A stretch of 6,747 bases of DNA from assembly GCA_041740495.1 (NCBI GenBank), contig JBGSLW010000128.1, forward strand, positions 1 to 6,747. The letters run 5' to 3'. The stretch comes from JANMEB01 sp041740495. Its GTDB lineage: Bacteria > Planctomycetota > Planctomycetia > Pirellulales > Pirellulaceae. A program made the translations under genes and the position numbers. The notes under the pieces were generated by a model. It had not been told where the DNA came from, searched no databases, and saw nothing but the letters and a program-made list of their open reading frames with translations. Shown in pieces: positions 5,495-6,747 of this stretch. The stretch's first letter is position 1. Every line of letters begins with the position of its first letter.

Positions 5495-5539
5495 TGATTT
5501 GGGTGCCCGTGATTTGGGTGCCCATGATTTGGGTGCCCA
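5495..5539. repeat. Three tandem 15-base repeats
   Basis: TGATTTGGGTGCCCG, then TGATTTGGGTGCCCA twice, in direct succession. The period equals that of the 4931-5003 array, but the sequences are unrelated. A degraded fourth unit may follow (TGTGATTGGGCG at 5540). Confidence 0.9.
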
Positions 5540-5560
5540 TGTGATTGGGCGAATTGATCT

Positions 5561-5587
5561 TTGACAATTAGTAGTGAACTCTAAAAG
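5561..5587 (+). promoter_or_regulatory. Second candidate rRNA promoter (P2)
   Basis: A perfect TTGACA (5561-5566) stands about 230 bases before the 16S gene. The best downstream hexamer is TAAAAG (5582-5587) with a short 15-base spacer, so the match is lopsided; the consensus -35 box and the location are the support. Confidence 0.35.
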
Positions 5588-5639
5588 TCAACTCTATTGA
5601 GTGACGAGCCAGCACAAGCGATTACGAGAACTTGGCTAA

Positions 5640-5658
5640 GTCTGCTATTCCAGCAGAC
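5640..5658 (+). other. Stem-loop in the 16S leader
   Basis: GTCTGCT (5640-5646), loop ATTCC, AGCAGAC (5652-5658): a 7-bp perfect stem, about 140 nt before the mature 16S end. It may take part in leader folding or processing. Confidence 0.5.
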
Positions 5659-5761
5659 ACAGCCGTTCAAACTAACTTCATTTGGCTAGTCGTCCAGGGT
5701 TGGGCTCGGGTTCGGTCGCAGCGCGGTAGTTTTGGACTTCGGTCTTTACCTACGGCGTACG

Positions 5762-5782
5762 GCCTATAGCCTATAGCCTATT
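5762..5782. repeat. Three tandem 7-base repeats just before 16S
   Basis: GCCTATA, GCCTATA, GCCTATT in direct succession, ending 15 bases before the predicted mature 5' end of 16S rRNA. Confidence 0.85.
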
Positions 5783-5797
5783 CTCTGGCATGCATAC

Positions 5798-6747
<950 letters not shown>

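Larger units (their letters stand above)
4938..5797. other. 860-base gene-free region: repeats, inverted repeats and rRNA promoter/leader signals
   Basis: I find no credible protein gene or tRNA here. The only longer open frame is on the minus strand (5130-5567); it starts at TTG without an RBS and its peptide is repeat-driven and low-complexity. The stretch looks more A+T-rich than the coding region and carries short tandem repeats at its left end, middle and right end, a 13-base inverted repeat, hairpins, and plausible promoters reading toward the 16S gene. Confidence 0.7.

Noticed and set aside
5406..5539. CRISPR-like array
   Set aside because: Repeats are 15-20 bases, head-to-tail with no spacers, and no cas genes are visible.
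5130..5567. Minus-strand 145-codon open frame in the gene-free region
   Set aside because: TTG start without RBS, peptide begins with repeat-made GTQI units, low-complexity remainder, and it overlaps the predicted rRNA leader.
5580..5797. tRNA gene in the 16S leader
   Set aside because: No cloverleaf with an acceptor stem and GTTC-type T-loop could be built; only one 7-bp hairpin is clear.

Overview
The window comes from a planctomycete. The 16S rRNA gene at its right end contains exact targets, recalled from memory, of three planctomycete-specific probes: Pla46 at 5843-5860, EUB338-II at 6111-6128 and Pla886 at 6636-6654. The opening of the 16S gene and the G+C-rich coding sequence fit the Gemmatales/Isosphaerales side of the phylum, but placement below phylum level is an impression and not a result.

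Layout. (1) Positions 1-3424, minus strand: a tight four-gene outer-membrane/lipid A cluster, read right to left. It holds a periplasmic chaperone of the Skp/OmpH family, LpxC (UDP-3-O-acyl-GlcNAc deacetylase), LpxA (UDP-GlcNAc acyltransferase), and a Gfo/Idh/MocA dehydrogenase that runs off the left edge and strongly resembles GnnA (UDP-GlcNAc 3-dehydrogenase). All four genes appear to use GTG or TTG starts, and the lpxA/dehydrogenase junction is a 4-base TTGA overlap. (2) Positions 3425-3776: a divergent control region with two 13-base palindromes and possible promoters in both directions. (3) Positions 3777-4937, plus strand: a 386-residue protein with an N-terminal helix-turn-helix and a large C-terminal alpha/beta domain of unknown function. 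(4) Positions 4938-5797: about 860 bases with no credible gene. They carry several short tandem repeats, a 13-base inverted repeat bracketing 225 bases, a good sigma70-type promoter with an A-tract upstream and a boxA-like site downstream, further hairpins and a second candidate promoter. I read this as the promoter and leader region of the rRNA gene. (5) Positions 5798-6747: the first ~950 nt of 16S rRNA, cut by the window end.

How the genes work together. LpxA and LpxC perform the first two steps of lipid A synthesis, and Skp-type chaperones escort outer-membrane proteins through the periplasm, so the cluster supports a Gram-negative-type outer membrane. The GnnA-like enzyme translationally coupled to lpxA suggests that the sugar acylated by LpxA could be the 3-amino analogue of UDP-GlcNAc, giving amide-linked acyl chains on lipid A. 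That is an inference needing a GnnB aminotransferase elsewhere in the genome. The most rewarding points to check are this GnnA-like gene, the LpxC and LpxA active-site substitutions, the uncharacterised HTH-sensor protein with its palindrome-bearing upstream region, and the long repeat-rich leader of the 16S gene.
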